Below, in pieces: positions 48,444 to 58,815 of a DNA stretch of 64,000 nucleotides. The notes below the pieces were generated by a model. The model was not told the origin of the DNA and ran no database searches. It saw only the letters and a list, made by a program, of their open reading frames with translations. The stretch comes from Marinobacter arenosus (GTDB lineage: Bacteria > Pseudomonadota > Gammaproteobacteria > Pseudomonadales > Oleiphilaceae), in assembly GCF_019264345.1 (NCBI RefSeq), contig NZ_JAHVAO010000005.1, forward strand, positions 1-64,000. The letters are read 5' to 3'. The position numbers and the translations under genes were made by a program. Position 1 is the stretch's first letter. Every line of letters begins with the position of its first letter.

Positions 48444-48487
48444 CGCTCGCGATCAAACGATGAGCAGCCTGCAGGAAAAATCTGAAC

Positions 48488-49588
48488 TTAGTGCTCGGTT
48501 ACCGAAACACTGGAGATCGAACCGCTGAGATTGCGCTCACGGGTGGACAGTTCAGCGCCCACCTTACGGGCAATGTCCCGATAACGGCGCGCCACTTCAG
48601 AGTCCGGCTCCGCCACCACAGAGGGCCGGCCGCCGTCGGTCTGCTCGCGGATGGTCATGTGCAGTGGCAGTTGGCCGAGCAGCGTGGTGTCGTATTCCTC
48701 GGCGATCCGCTCGCCGCCGCCATGACCGAACAAGGGCTCTTCGTGGCCGCAGTTGCTGCAGATGTGGACGCTCATGTTCTCAACCACACCCAGAACCGGG
48801 ATATCTACCTTGCGAAACATTTCGATGCCCTTTTTGCCGTCCAGCAAGGCGATGTCCTGGGGTGTCGTGACGATGACGGCGCCGGTCACGGGCACCTTCT
48901 GGGCCAGGGTCAGCTGGATGTCGCCGGTGCCCGGCGGCATGTCGACGATCAGGTAATCAAGCTCGTTCCAGAGGGTCTGCTGGAGCAACTGCATGACCGC
49001 ACCACTCACCATCGGACCGCGCCAGACCATGGGGGTCTTTTCGGTGACCACAAACGCCATGGAGTTGGCCTGGAGGCCATGGGCTTCCATGGGCACGAAG
49101 TACTTGTTTTCACGGGTGTCCGGCCGCTTTCCTTCCGGCACGCCCAGCATCATGCCGATGCTGGGTCCGTAGATGTCCGCGTCCAGGATGCCAACCCGGG
49201 CTCCTTCGGCCTGCAGTGCCAGGGCGAGGTTAACGGCCGTGGTGGACTTGCCGACACCGCCTTTACCGGAGGCCACGGCAATGATGTTTTTCACCCCTGG
49301 AACGGACGGCAGGTCTTTCTGGACCTTGTAGGAGTGTATCTTCTGCCCGACATGCACCTCGGCATGCTCGACCCCATCCACGTTTTCGAGCGCCACGGAA
49401 ACCAGCTGTTTGAGGGCGCCGGCGATGCCTTTGGACGGGTACGGCAGCTCGACCATCAACGTCACGTTGCCCGCGTCGTCAGCGTTCAGTGCCTTGACGG
49501 CATCGAGCTCGTAAAGGTCCTTTTCCAGATACGGATCGCGGTACTCGCGAATCGCCGCCTGCAGGGCCTGCTCTGAAATCTGTGTCAT
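48488..49588 (-). CDS. apbC: Iron-sulfur cluster carrier ApbC/Mrp
   Basis: A 366-residue P-loop ATPase that carries Fe-S clusters to target proteins. The N-terminal DUF59-like domain (about 1-90) includes LPYPSKGIAGALKQ. The ATPase domain has AVASGKGGVGKSTTAVNLAL, DADIYGPSIGMMLG and IVDMPPGTGDIQLTLAQ. The cluster-binding C-x2-C is HICSNCGHEE. The ATG at 49588 follows CGGAG; upstream in-frame codons are not conserved. It is divergent from metG, as in E. coli. Confidence 0.95.
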   Translation of the reverse strand: MTQISEQALQAAIREYRDPYLEKDLYELDAVKALNADDAGNVTLMVELPYPSKGIAGALKQLVSVALENVDGVEHAEVHVGQKIHSYKVQKDLPSVPGVKNIIAVASGKGGVGKSTTAVNLALALQAEGARVGILDADIYGPSIGMMLGVPEGKRPDTRENKYFVPMEAHGLQANSMAFVVTEKTPMVWRGPMVSGAVMQLLQQTLWNELDYLIVDMPPGTGDIQLTLAQKVPVTGAVIVTTPQDIALLDGKKGIEMFRKVDIPVLGVVENMSVHICSNCGHEEPLFGHGGGERIAEEYDTTLLGQLPLHMTIREQTDGGRPSVVAEPDSEVARRYRDIARKVGAELSTRERNLSGSISSVSVTEH

Positions 49589-49728
49589 CGGGTTCTCCGG
49601 AATAAGCTCATGCTTGATTTTAAGCACGGAAACAGGTGATTCGGGTGAAAAATTTCTGCTCGGAAGGTATCATCTGTGCCCGTTTCTGACCATACAACCC
49701 CTACTTTGAAGAAAGGTTCGGACACACC

Positions 49729-51762
49729 ATGACGCAAGCGAGTCCAAAGCAACAGCGCGATATTCTGGTCACCAGCGCCCTGCCCTATGCCAATGGCCCC
49801 ATTCATCTGGGCCACCTGCTGGAATACATTCAGACCGACATCTGGGTGCGCTACCAGAACATGCGCGGCCAGAACTGCTACTACGTTTGCGCCGACGATG
49901 CCCACGGTACCGCTATTATGCTGCGAGCCGAGCGCGAAGGCATCAGTTCCGAGCAATTGATCGATCGCATTCGCGAGGAACACCAGCAGGACTTCGGTGG
50001 CTTCCACATTCGCTTCGACAACTATTACACCACCCACTCGGAAGAGAATCGCCAGTTCTCCGAGTACATCTACCATCAGCTTCAGGAAAACGGGCACATT
50101 GCCACGCGCAAGATCACCCAGTCCTTCGATCCGGAAAAGAACATGTTCCTGGCGGACCGCTTCATCAAGGGCACCTGCCCGAAGTGCAAGACCGAGGACC
50201 AGTACGGTGATAACTGCGAGGCCTGTGGTGCCACATACACCCCGGCCGAGCTGATCAACCCTCGCTCTGCGGTCTCCGGCGCAACCCCGATCGAGAAGGA
50301 GTCTGAACACTATTTCTTCAAGCTCCCCGATTTTCACGACTTCCTGGCTAACTGGACCCGCAGCGGCACGCTTCAGCCGCAGGTTGCCAACAAGCTGGCC
50401 GAATGGCTGGATGCCGGGCTGCAGGAATGGGACATCAGCCGCGACGCGCCCTACTTCGGTTTCGAGATTCCGGATGCGCCGGGCAAGTACTTCTACGTCT
50501 GGCTGGACGCGCCCATCGGCTACCTCGCCAGCTTCAAGAACCTGTGTAACCGGGAAGGCATCGATTTCGAGCACTTCTGGAAAGCCGATTCCACGGCCGA
50601 GGTCTATCACTTCATCGGCAAGGACATTATCAACTTCCACGCCCTGTTCTGGCCGTCCATGCTCCACGATGCCGGCTTCCGGACACCGACTGCGGTCTGG
50701 GCCCACGGTTTTGTAACCGTCAACGGCAAGAAGATGTCCAAATCCCGTGGCACCTTCATCATGGCCCGCACCTACCTGGATCATTTGAATCCGGAGTACC
50801 TGCGGTACTATTTCGCCGCCAAGCTCACCGGTGGCGTGGATGACATGGACCTTAACCTGGAAGACTTTGCCGCCCGGGTGAACTCGGACCTCGTGGGCAA
50901 AGTGGTCAACATTGCCAGCCGCAGCGCCGGTTTTATCACCAAGCGGTTTGACGGGCAGCTCGGCAAGGTTACCGAGCATGACAAGCTCCGGGAATTCATT
51001 GAGGCCGGCAAGGACATCGAGGAATTCTACGAATCCCGCGAATTCGGCCGTGCCATGCGCCGCATCATGGAGCTGGCCGACATTGCCAACCAGTACGTCA
51101 ATGACGAACAGCCGTGGGTCATCGCCAAGCAGGAAGGGCAGGACGAAAAACTGCAGGCCATCTGCACCAACGCCCTGAACATGTTCCACCTGCTGATTAC
51201 CTACCTCGCGCCGGTTCTGCCGGAAACCGCCAAGGCGTCCGAGGCTTTCCTGAATGCGCCGCTGAACTGGAACGACCGGGCCCAGCGTCTGGAAAACCAT
51301 GGCATCAACAAGTTCAAGCCGCTGATGAACCGGGTGGACATGGCCCAGATCGAGAAGATGCTGGACGCGTCCAAGGAAGAACTGCCCGCAGCGACCGGCA
51401 AGCCGGCACCGGCTGCCAATCTGGAGCCGGTCGCCGATGAGATAGAATTCGGCGATTTCGCGAAGGTGGACCTCCGCGTTGCAAAGATTGTCAAAGCGGA
51501 GCATGTGGACGGCGCGGACAAACTCCTGCGTCTGACGCTGGATATCGGGCACGGTGAGCGCAATGTGTTCGCCGGCATCAAGTCCGCGTACAAGCCTGAA
51601 GACCTTGAAGGCCGGCTGACGGTGATGGTTGCCAACCTGCAGCCGCGTAAAATGAAATTCGGCCTGTCCGAGGGCATGGTTCTGGCCGCAGGGCCGGGAG
51701 GTAAAGAGATCTTTATTCTCTCACCGGATTCCGGCGCCACGCCCGGCATGCGGATCATGTAA
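49729..51762 (+). CDS. metG: Methionyl-tRNA synthetase
   Basis: A 677-residue class I synthetase. The HIGH box reads HLGH in [13 protein letters not shown], and KMSKS is in [12 protein letters not shown]. The zinc knuckle C-x2-C...C-x2-C is [17 protein letters not shown]. The C-terminal 110 residues are the EMAP-II/Trbp-like tRNA-binding domain that dimerises the enzyme ([19 protein letters not shown]). The rsx operon begins 26 bp downstream. Confidence 0.97.
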   Translation: MTQASPKQQRDILVTSALPYANGPIHLGHLLEYIQTDIWVRYQNMRGQNCYYVCADDAHGTAIMLRAEREGISSEQLIDRIREEHQQDFGGFHIRFDNYYTTHSEENRQFSEYIYHQLQENGHIATRKITQSFDPEKNMFLADRFIKGTCPKCKTEDQYGDNCEACGATYTPAELINPRSAVSGATPIEKESEHYFFKLPDFHDFLANWTRSGTLQPQVANKLAEWLDAGLQEWDISRDAPYFGFEIPDAPGKYFYVWLDAPIGYLASFKNLCNREGIDFEHFWKADSTAEVYHFIGKDIINFHALFWPSMLHDAGFRTPTAVWAHGFVTVNGKKMSKSRGTFIMARTYLDHLNPEYLRYYFAAKLTGGVDDMDLNLEDFAARVNSDLVGKVVNIASRSAGFITKRFDGQLGKVTEHDKLREFIEAGKDIEEFYESREFGRAMRRIMELADIANQYVNDEQPWVIAKQEGQDEKLQAICTNALNMFHLLITYLAPVLPETAKASEAFLNAPLNWNDRAQRLENHGINKFKPLMNRVDMAQIEKMLDASKEELPAATGKPAPAANLEPVADEIEFGDFAKVDLRVAKIVKAEHVDGADKLLRLTLDIGHGERNVFAGIKSAYKPEDLEGRLTVMVANLQPRKMKFGLSEGMVLAAGPGGKEIFILSPDSGATPGMRIM

Positions 51763-51788
51763 GCAGAGAACGAGGCAGAGCAGCTCCG

Positions 51789-52370
51789 ATGACAGAGTAT
51801 TTGCTGATTCTGGTCAGCACCATACTGGTGAACAATTTCGTGTTGGTGCAGTTCCTGGGGCTGTGTCCCTTCATGGGGGTTTCCGGCAAGCTGGAAACCG
51901 CCATGGGCATGTCCCTGGCCACCACCTTCGTGCTGACGCTGTCATCGGTCTGCAGCTACCTGGCTTATACCTACCTGCTGGCGCCGCTGGATCTCGCCTT
52001 CCTGAAAACCATCACTTTTATTCTGGTGATCGCCGTGGTGGTCCAGTTCACCGAAATGGTGGTTCGCAAGACCAGCCCGCTGCTCTACCGGGTCCTCGGC
52101 ATTTTCCTGCCCCTGATCACCACCAACTGCGCCGTTCTGGGTGTTGCACTTCTGAACCTGAACAAGAACAACAACTTCGTTGAATCCGTACTCTACGGTT
52201 TTGGTGCCGCCGCCGGGTTTTCCCTGGTGCTGGTGCTGTTTGCGGCCATGCGGGAACGCATCGCCGTCGCCGATGTGCCGGTTGCCTTTCGGGGCGCCGC
52301 CATTGGTATGGTAACCGCAGGGTTGATGTCACTGGCGTTTCTGGGCTTCACAGGCCTGGTCAGCGTTTAA
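51789..52370 (+). CDS. rsxA: Electron transport complex subunit RsxA/RnfA
   Basis: A 193-residue membrane protein of six hydrophobic helices, closely matching Rsx[36 protein letters not shown], and [14 protein letters not shown] (paired half-repeats with Asn-Cys motifs). Together with RsxE it forms the inner membrane core around an Fe-S site. First gene of rsxABCDGE, 26 bp after metG. The complex passes electrons between ferredoxin and NADH with ion movement, and in E. coli also reduces SoxR. Confidence 0.95.
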   Translation: MTEYLLILVSTILVNNFVLVQFLGLCPFMGVSGKLETAMGMSLATTFVLTLSSVCSYLAYTYLLAPLDLAFLKTITFILVIAVVVQFTEMVVRKTSPLLYRVLGIFLPLITTNCAVLGVALLNLNKNNNFVESVLYGFGAAAGFSLVLVLFAAMRERIAVADVPVAFRGAAIGMVTAGLMSLAFLGFTGLVSV

Positions 52371-52384
52371 CGGAGACACGTTGT

Positions 52385-52963
52385 ATGTGGACAGGCATTG
52401 TCATTGCCGTACTGGTTCTGCTGGCCCTCGCTGTGGTTTTCGGTGGCCTGCTGGGCTTCGCATCTGAGCGCTTCCGGGTTGAGGGCAATCCGCTGGTGGA
52501 CCAGATTGATTCGCTGCTGCCGCAAACCCAGTGTGGTCAGTGCGGCTTCCCCGGCTGCCGCCCCTATGCCGAGTCCATCGCCGACGGTGATGCCATCAAC
52601 AAGTGCCCTCCTGGCGGTGAAACGACCATCAAGGCCCTGGCGGATCTGCTGGACGTGGAACCCCAGCCCCTGGATGCCGAGCACGGCGTCGAACAGGCCA
52701 AGCGGGTGGCAATCATTCGTGAGGACGAATGCATTGGCTGCACCAAATGCATCCAGGCCTGCCCGGTCGACGCGATCCTTGGCGCGGCCAAACACATGCA
52801 CACGGTGATTGAAAGCGAATGCACCGGCTGCGATCTCTGCGTGGACCCCTGCCCCGTGGACTGTATCGACATGATCACCATTGAACCGGATATCCGTACC
52901 TGGACCTGGACACCGCCGGCGTCCGGCGTCATCGCCACCGATCGCCAGGGGGCCAGCGCCTGA
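52385..52963 (+). CDS. rsxB: Electron transport complex subunit RsxB/RnfB (ferredoxin-type)
   Basis: A 192-residue Fe-S protein. A membrane anchor spans about 5-28. The 4Fe-4S site CGQCGFPGC follows, then two ferredoxin motifs [12 protein letters not shown] and [12 protein letters not shown]. It starts 14 bp after rsxA, and its stop overlaps the rsxC start as TGATG. Confidence 0.96.
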   Translation: MWTGIVIAVLVLLALAVVFGGLLGFASERFRVEGNPLVDQIDSLLPQTQCGQCGFPGCRPYAESIADGDAINKCPPGGETTIKALADLLDVEPQPLDAEHGVEQAKRVAIIREDECIGCTKCIQACPVDAILGAAKHMHTVIESECTGCDLCVDPCPVDCIDMITIEPDIRTWTWTPPASGVIATDRQGASA

Positions 52964-54789
52964 TGACTCAGTTGTGGGATTTCACCGGTGGCATTCATCC
53001 GGCAGAGAACAAGCATCAGTCCACCGCGCGCCCGATTCGGGACGCGGGCATCCCAGACAGCCTCGTGTTGCCGCTACAGCAGCACATCGGCGAACCGGCC
53101 ACGGCCATTGTCAGCGTTGGTGAACGGGTCCTTAAAGGCCAGAAAATTGCAGATGTGAGCAACGGCCTGGGGGTGCCGGTGCATGCGCCGACGTCTGGAA
53201 TTATTGAAAACATCGCCGAGCTGCCCGTGCCCCACCCCTCCGGCATGAACGACTGGTGCATCACCCTTCGGCCCGATGGCGAAGACCAGTGGATACCACT
53301 TGAGCCCACTCGCGATTACCGCAACCTGGAGCGGGGCCAGGTGCTGGAACTGATTCGGGACGGCGGCATTTCCGGTATGGGCGGTGCGGGTTTCCCGACC
53401 AACATCAAGCTGCGCCCCCCGAGAGACCGCAAGGTTGATACCCTGATTCTTAATGGCGCCGAGTGTGAGCCCTATATCACCGCCGATGACATGACCATGC
53501 GTGAGCAGGCCGATGAGATCGTCGCGGGTCTCAAGGTCATGGCCTGGATCCTGCGTCCGGAACGCTGCGTGATTGGTATCGAGGACAACAAGCCGGAGGC
53601 CATCGAGGCCCTGCGCGTTGCGACCGAAGGCACCCAGATTGAACTTGCCGTCATCCCAACCAAATACCCCTCCGGCGGCGAAAAGCAACTGATCCAGATA
53701 CTGACGGGGATGGAAGTGCCCAGTGGAGGCATCCCGGCCGATATCGGGGTCATGTGCCAGAACGTCGGCACCGCGGTTGCTGTATCCCGGTTGATATTTG
53801 AAGGTCGCCCCCTGATTTCCAGAATCGTGACCATCACCGGTGAGGCCGTCCGGGAACCGGGGAATTTCAACGCTTTGATTGGCACCCCGGTGCAGTATCT
53901 GCTGGACCAGGCCGGCCTTCAGCCAGACAAGGTGAACCGCCTGGTGCTGGGTGGTCCGATGATGGGCTACACCCTCACCACCACGGCCGTGCCGGTGATC
54001 AAGACCAGCAACTGCGTGATTGCCGCCACCGCCACGGAGTTGCCGGCGCCGCCACCGGAGCAACCCTGTATCCGGTGCGGGGAGTGCGCCGAAGTCTGTC
54101 CAATGGAGCTCCTGCCACAGCAGTTGTTCTGGTACTCCAAGGCTGCGGAGTTTGAAAAAGCCGAGCACCTGAACCTGTTTGATTGCATAGAGTGCGGCGC
54201 CTGTTCGTACGTCTGCCCGAGCTCCATTCCCCTGGTGCAGTACTATCGCTACGCCAAGGGAGAGATTCGGGTGCAGCGGGCCGAACAGCTGAAGGCCGAC
54301 CGGGCTCGGGAGCGTTTTGAAGCTCGCCAGGAGCGCCTGGAGCGGGAACAGCAGGAGAAGGAGCAGCGCCGGAAGGAACGCGCGAAAGCCGCAGCGGAAG
54401 CCCAGGCGAAGAAGAAGGCGGAAGCTGAAAAAGCGGCCGCCGAAGGCGATGCGGTGGATGAGCGTTCAGCCAAGGCGGCACTGGTTGAACAGGCCCTCGC
54501 CCGCAAGAAAGCCAAGACCGAGGCTGCCAAACCGCAAGCGCCTGCGGCCGAACCTGCTCAGGACAAGCCCGACCTGGAGGCACTCGAAAAGCAGTTGGCC
54601 CAGGCGCAGTCCAAACTTGAAACCATGCAGGGCATGCTGGAAGAAGCCAAAGCCCAGCAGGCCGACAATGTAGAGAAACTGGAACGGGCGGTCGCCAAGA
54701 ACCACGACCGGGTGACGCGCGCGGAAGAAGCCCTGGCCGACGCCCGCCAGAAGCTGGCGTCCCAACCCGAATCCCAGTCAACCGAATAA
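52963..54789 (+). CDS. rsxC: Electron transport complex subunit RsxC/RnfC
   Basis: A 608-residue NADH-and-FMN-binding subunit. The Gly-rich loop is GGISGMGGAGFPTNIKL at about residue 130, followed by LILNGAECEPYITADD. Two ferredoxin motifs near 370-420 are CIRCGECAEVCP and CIECGACSYVCP. After about 440 comes a long Ala/Glu/Lys/Arg-rich region predicted to be coiled coil, with no conserved residues. Such a tail also exists in E. coli RsxC, with variable length. Confidence 0.95.
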   Translation: MTQLWDFTGGIHPAENKHQSTARPIRDAGIPDSLVLPLQQHIGEPATAIVSVGERVLKGQKIADVSNGLGVPVHAPTSGIIENIAELPVPHPSGMNDWCITLRPDGEDQWIPLEPTRDYRNLERGQVLELIRDGGISGMGGAGFPTNIKLRPPRDRKVDTLILNGAECEPYITADDMTMREQADEIVAGLKVMAWILRPERCVIGIEDNKPEAIEALRVATEGTQIELAVIPTKYPSGGEKQLIQILTGMEVPSGGIPADIGVMCQNVGTAVAVSRLIFEGRPLISRIVTITGEAVREPGNFNALIGTPVQYLLDQAGLQPDKVNRLVLGGPMMGYTLTTTAVPVIKTSNCVIAATATELPAPPPEQPCIRCGECAEVCPMELLPQQLFWYSKAAEFEKAEHLNLFDCIECGACSYVCPSSIPLVQYYRYAKGEIRVQRAEQLKADRARERFEARQERLEREQQEKEQRRKERAKAAAEAQAKKKAEAEKAAAEGDAVDERSAKAALVEQALARKKAKTEAAKPQAPAAEPAQDKPDLEALEKQLAQAQSKLETMQGMLEEAKAQQADNVEKLERAVAKNHDRVTRAEEALADARQKLASQPESQSTE

Positions 54790-54810
54790 CCGAATTCAGG
54801 CCCGACATTC

Positions 54811-55863
54811 ATGGCATTTGCTCAACAGTCTTCACCCCATGCCCATCATGCCCGCCCCACATCAAGGGTTATGCTCTGGGTAATCATCGCTGCGTTGCCT
54901 GGCCTGTTCGCGCAGACGGTGTTCTTTGGCTGGGGCAACCTGATCAATGTGGTGTGGTGCGTTGCACTGGCGATGGCCTGCGAGGCTGCCATCCTCAAGC
55001 TCCGGAACAAGCCCGTCGCCTTTTTCCTGAAAGATAATACGGCGGCGGTAACCGGCCTGCTGCTCGGCTTGTCGTTGCCACAATTTGCGCCCTGGTGGGT
55101 TTCCGGCATTGCGGTTATGTCCGCCATCGTCGTTGCCAAGCAGCTCTATGGCGGGCTCGGTTCCAATCCCTTCAATCCGGCGATGGTGGGCTATGCCCTG
55201 GTTTTGATCTCCTTTCCGGTGGCCATGACCACAAACTGGGCGGAACCCGCGTTGCTGTGGGACGGCGCGCCCGGTTTCTCCGAAACCCTCGGCACGATCG
55301 CCTCGGCCCAGCAGACTGCGGTTGACGGCTGGACCATGGCGACACCGCTGGACGAGTACAAGCACAAGATCGCGACCCGCACGGCGGAAGAGGTACTGGC
55401 GCACCCGACCTTTGGTGACGGCATTGCCAGGGGCTGGGAATGGGTGAATGCCGGCTTTCTGGCGGGCGGGCTCCTGCTGGTCCTGCTCCGGATCATCACC
55501 TGGCACATTCCGATCGGCTATCTCGCCGGACTCGTGCTGATGAGCCTGGCTTTCGGCAACAACGCCGATCAGTACGCGCCACTGTCCCTGCACCTACTGG
55601 CCGGTGGCACCGTGCTCGGAGCCTTCTTCATCGCCACCGATCCGGTGTCGGCAGCGACCAGCCATCAGGGCAAACTGATTTACGGTGCTGGCATCGGCGT
55701 GCTTATTTACCTGATACGGACCTGGGGAAGCTACCCCGATGCCGTGGCCTTCAGCGTTCTGCTGATGAACTTTGCGGTTCCGTTCATTGATCACTACACG
55801 CCACCGCGGACCTACGGCCACCACAAGGCCCGTCGCGGTGTGCCGGGCAGGAAGCAGGGGTAA
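54811..55863 (+). CDS. rsxD: Electron transport complex subunit RsxD/RnfD
   Basis: A 350-residue membrane flavoprotein subunit. Many hydrophobic helices; [14 protein letters not shown] and [13 protein letters not shown] are family segments. The FMN-threonine site appears to be the ATPLDEYK segment near 190. Its partner is RsxG. It starts 21 bp after rsxC. Confidence 0.94.
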   Translation: MAFAQQSSPHAHHARPTSRVMLWVIIAALPGLFAQTVFFGWGNLINVVWCVALAMACEAAILKLRNKPVAFFLKDNTAAVTGLLLGLSLPQFAPWWVSGIAVMSAIVVAKQLYGGLGSNPFNPAMVGYALVLISFPVAMTTNWAEPALLWDGAPGFSETLGTIASAQQTAVDGWTMATPLDEYKHKIATRTAEEVLAHPTFGDGIARGWEWVNAGFLAGGLLLVLLRIITWHIPIGYLAGLVLMSLAFGNNADQYAPLSLHLLAGGTVLGAFFIATDPVSAATSHQGKLIYGAGIGVLIYLIRTWGSYPDAVAFSVLLMNFAVPFIDHYTPPRTYGHHKARRGVPGRKQG

Positions 55864-55866
55864 CGT

Positions 55867-56568
55867 ATGGCTGCACTTGCACAATCGATACGTCGCAGCG
55901 CCATTGGCCTGGGCCTGTTCGCCATGATCACCGGGGGCACCATCGCGGTTACCCAGGCACTGACCGAGAAACGGATCCAGGAGCAGGCCGCGCGCGCCGA
56001 AGCCAAGGCGCTGTTTGAAATCATTCCGGAAAGCGCCCATGACAACAACCTGCTCCGGGATACGGTCCAGTTGCCCGCCAGTGAACGCCTGGCCACCGAT
56101 GGGCCGCTGACGGCCTGGGTGGCTCGACGTGACGGCCGGCCCACGGGCATGATCCTGCCCATCGTTGCCCCGGACGGCTATTCCGGCAATATCCGGCTGC
56201 TGGTCGGTGTCGACCTGAACGGCACGGTTCTCGGCGTCCGGGTCACCAGTCATAAGGAAACGCCCGGGCTCGGTGATCGCATCGAGACCAAGAAGTCCGA
56301 CTGGATCCGAAGCTTTGAGGGCCGCTCGCTTGGCCAGCCACCGCACCGCGAGTGGAACGTGAAGAAGAACGGTGGGGAGTTCGACCAGTTCACCGGTGCC
56401 ACCATTACCCCCCGGGCGGTGGTCAAGGCGGTCCAGAAATCCCTGATCTATTTCCGCCAGAACCGGCAGGTGATTCGGGAGCGACTCAACGAAGCGCCGT
56501 CACCCCGACCGAAAGCCATCACTCCGGAAACCATTGCCGGAGAAGCAACCCGTTCGGAGCATTCCTGA
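55867..56568 (+). CDS. rsxG: Electron transport complex subunit RsxG/RnfG
   Basis: A 233-residue subunit with one N-terminal membrane helix (about 14-35) and a periplasmic FMN domain. The covalent flavin site is in [15 protein letters not shown] at about residue 178, with the threonine in the GAT-I-T sequence. [14 protein letters not shown] is the matching upstream motif. It lies 3 bp after rsxD and 2 bp before rsxE. Confidence 0.94.
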   Translation: MAALAQSIRRSAIGLGLFAMITGGTIAVTQALTEKRIQEQAARAEAKALFEIIPESAHDNNLLRDTVQLPASERLATDGPLTAWVARRDGRPTGMILPIVAPDGYSGNIRLLVGVDLNGTVLGVRVTSHKETPGLGDRIETKKSDWIRSFEGRSLGQPPHREWNVKKNGGEFDQFTGATITPRAVVKAVQKSLIYFRQNRQVIRERLNEAPSPRPKAITPETIAGEATRSEHS

Positions 56569-56570
56569 TT

Positions 56571-57287
56571 ATGGCCACCAAAACCTCCCGTGAAATCATT
56601 CGCGACGGGCTCTGGAACAACAACCCCGCCCTCGTCCAGGTCTTGGGGCTGTGCCCGCTGCTGGCGGTGACCAGTACCGTCGTCAACGCTATTGGCCTGG
56701 GCCTGGCAACCCTGCTGGTGCTGATGGGGTCCAACCTCGCGGTGTCACTGATCCGGAACTTTGTGGGTGAGTCAGTCCGACTGCCCGCCTTCGTGATGAT
56801 CATTGCATCGTTTGTCACCTGTGCCGAACTTCTGATGCAGGCATTCACTTACGAGCTTTACCAGATCCTGGGCATCTTCATTCCCCTGATCGTGACCAAC
56901 TGCGCCATTCTCGGCCGGGCGGATGCCTTCGCCTCCAAAGTGACGCCCGGGCCGGCTCTGCTGGATGGTGTCATGATGGGGCTCGGCTTCCTGGCGGTGT
57001 TGGTGCTGCTGGGAGGCATGCGCGAACTGATTGGCCAGGGCACGCTGTTTGTCGATATGAACCTGTTGCTCGGCCCCATGGCCGCCGACTGGGTGATTCG
57101 TCCGTTTGAGAGTTATCCCGACGTCCTGTTCATGGTCCTGCCTCCCGGCGCGTTCGTAGGTCTTGGCCTCCTGATTGCCCTGAAGAATGGCATCGACAAC
57201 CACCTGGAGAAGCGTCGCAAGGCCGCCGAACCGGCCCCGGCGGCCAGTGGCAGCAAACGCGTTCGCGTCACTGGCAACGTTTCCTGA
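56571..57287 (+). CDS. rsxE: Electron transport complex subunit RsxE/RnfE
   Basis: A 238-residue membrane protein homologous to RsxA, with helices containing [20 protein letters not shown] and [15 protein letters not shown] (the Asn-Cys motif). The chosen ATG is 2 bp after rsxG; a longer reading would overlap it. The C-terminal 35 residues are basic and Ala/Pro-rich. Confidence 0.95.
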   Translation: MATKTSREIIRDGLWNNNPALVQVLGLCPLLAVTSTVVNAIGLGLATLLVLMGSNLAVSLIRNFVGESVRLPAFVMIIASFVTCAELLMQAFTYELYQILGIFIPLIVTNCAILGRADAFASKVTPGPALLDGVMMGLGFLAVLVLLGGMRELIGQGTLFVDMNLLLGPMAADWVIRPFESYPDVLFMVLPPGAFVGLGLLIALKNGIDNHLEKRRKAAEPAPAASGSKRVRVTGNVS

Positions 57288-57315
57288 CCCGCAGGTAAGG
57301 TGAATCCCGGATCCC

Positions 57316-57954
57316 ATGAACAAACAGAAACGCATTGAAATCTTTACCCGTCTTCGGGATGCAAACCCGAACCCCACGACGGAGCTGAACTACTCCACAC
57401 CGTTCGAGTTATTGATTGCTGTCATCCTGTCCGCCCAGGCCACCGATGTTGGCGTCAACAAGGCCACCGACAAACTGTTTCCGGTGGCAAATACCCCGGA
57501 AGCGATTCTGGCACTGGGTGTGGACGGGCTGAAGGAGTACATCAAGACCATCGGCCTGTTTAACAGCAAGGCCGAGAACGTGATCAAGACCTGCCGGATC
57601 CTGATTGAGAAGCACGGCAGTCAGGTTCCGGAGAAGCGGGAAGACCTGGAGGCATTGCCCGGAGTTGGCCGAAAAACAGCCAACGTGGTGCTGAACACGG
57701 CGTTCGGACACATGGCCATGGCCGTGGATACTCACATATTCCGGGTCTCGAACCGCACCGGCATAGCCCCCGGAAAGAATGTGCTGGAGGTGGAGCAAAG
57801 GCTGATGCGACTGGTACCCAGAGAGTTTCTGCTGGATGCGCACCACTGGCTGATTCTCCACGGTCGGTATACCTGTACCGCCCGCAAACCCAAGTGCGGT
57901 GCCTGCAGCATTGAAGACCTCTGCGAGTTCAAGGACAAACGGGATTACCTGTAA
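57316..57954 (+). CDS. nth: Endonuclease III
   Basis: A 212-residue DNA glycosylase/AP lyase for oxidised pyrimidines. The helix-hairpin-helix with the catalytic lysine is LPGVGRKTANVVLN; catalytic Asp is in AVDTHIFRVSNR. The 4Fe-4S loop is C-x6-C-x2-C-x5-C (CTARKPKCGACSIEDLC). It is the last gene of the rsx operon, as in E. coli, and is followed by a terminator. Confidence 0.97.
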   Translation: MNKQKRIEIFTRLRDANPNPTTELNYSTPFELLIAVILSAQATDVGVNKATDKLFPVANTPEAILALGVDGLKEYIKTIGLFNSKAENVIKTCRILIEKHGSQVPEKREDLEALPGVGRKTANVVLNTAFGHMAMAVDTHIFRVSNRTGIAPGKNVLEVEQRLMRLVPREFLLDAHHWLILHGRYTCTARKPKCGACSIEDLCEFKDKRDYL

Positions 57955-57989
57955 TCACCCATGGGCTCACCGGAGTAACGGCGCCCACA

Positions 57990-58018
57990 AAAAAGCCGGC
58001 ATTGAATGCCGGCTTTTT
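57990..58018. terminator. Bidirectional terminator between nth and the chalcone isomerase-like gene
   Basis: AAAAAGCCGGCATT (57990-58003) and AATGCCGGCTTTTT (58005-58018) form a 14-bp palindrome. A- and T-runs on both flanks allow termination of both convergent transcripts. Confidence 0.9.
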
Positions 58019-58035
58019 CTGTCAGGACGTTGCGA

Positions 58036-58611
58036 TTAACGCTGTCCCAGCATTTTTTCCTTCAGGTCTTCCTGGGCTGGCTTGTCAGACAGCCAGATTC
58101 CGAAGAGAGCCTTCTTGAAGGCCAGATCACCCATGGTGTCTTTGTGTTGGCCGTTCTTCAGGACTTTGACACCCTCGCCCGGCAGGTACACCAGATCGAA
58201 GACATCGCCTTCCTTGATCTCCTCCTGGAAGACCGCCATGAATTGGTCGACATCACCCTGGATCGCCGCCATGTCGCCACCGGTCGACGATTCAAAGCCT
58301 TCCAGGGTGGCTTCCGTCATGCGCTCACTGGTGATCATGCCGGAGATGATGTGCAGCGTGATGGCCTGGGGCTCATCCGCGTTGATAACAGCCTCGCCAT
58401 CATCAATGGTTTCCGGTACATACAGGCCACCAACGTACAGGTCCATGAACCACTTGGACCGCGTGCCCGCGCCATTGAGCTTGAGTTCAGTGTCCATGGC
58501 CGAGTAGGTATCGGGAACATCCACACCTTCCACGGTCAGTGCCGAGACCGGCGCTGACAGTGCGGCTGCCATGGTCAGGGACATAAAACCGGTAAAGAGA
58601 GCCTTCTTCAT
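58036..58611 (-). CDS. Chalcone isomerase-like periplasmic protein
   Basis: A 191-residue protein with a signal peptide (about 1-24, ending VSA) and the bacterial chalcone isomerase-like domain: LTVEGVDVPDTY, LNGAGTRSKWFMDLYVGGLYVP, GMITSERMTEATLEGF, and ALFGIWLSDKPAQEDLKEKMLG at the end. Bacterial members lack the plant pathway and are thought to bind lipids or small molecules; function is unknown. Monocistronic and downstream of rpoS on the same strand. Confidence 0.85.
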   Translation of the reverse strand: MKKALFTGFMSLTMAAALSAPVSALTVEGVDVPDTYSAMDTELKLNGAGTRSKWFMDLYVGGLYVPETIDDGEAVINADEPQAITLHIISGMITSERMTEATLEGFESSTGGDMAAIQGDVDQFMAVFQEEIKEGDVFDLVYLPGEGVKVLKNGQHKDTMGDLAFKKALFGIWLSDKPAQEDLKEKMLGQR

Positions 58612-58756
58612 AGTCCTTTCCTTTTCGATCGTTATTATTGACGTGTTTCATTCGTGCACCGGGTTTCGACACCCTTATCCCCGCCCGGTCCGGGCATTCT
58701 AACAACGTCGGGGGACTCTCCGGCGGAACCTGGTTCTCATTTGCGGCCATCCTGAA

Positions 58757-58789
58757 ACAGAAAAACCGACCGGGTTTCCCCGGCCGGTT
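58757..58789 (-). terminator. Rho-independent terminator of rpoS
   Basis: AACCGGCCGGG and CCCGGTCGGTT pair, with one G-T wobble, around a GAAA tetraloop on the minus strand. The T-run that follows is TTTTT. It lies 26 bp after the rpoS stop. Confidence 0.88.
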
Positions 58790-58815
58790 TCGGCTTGATC
58801 AACTCTGGAAAGGTG

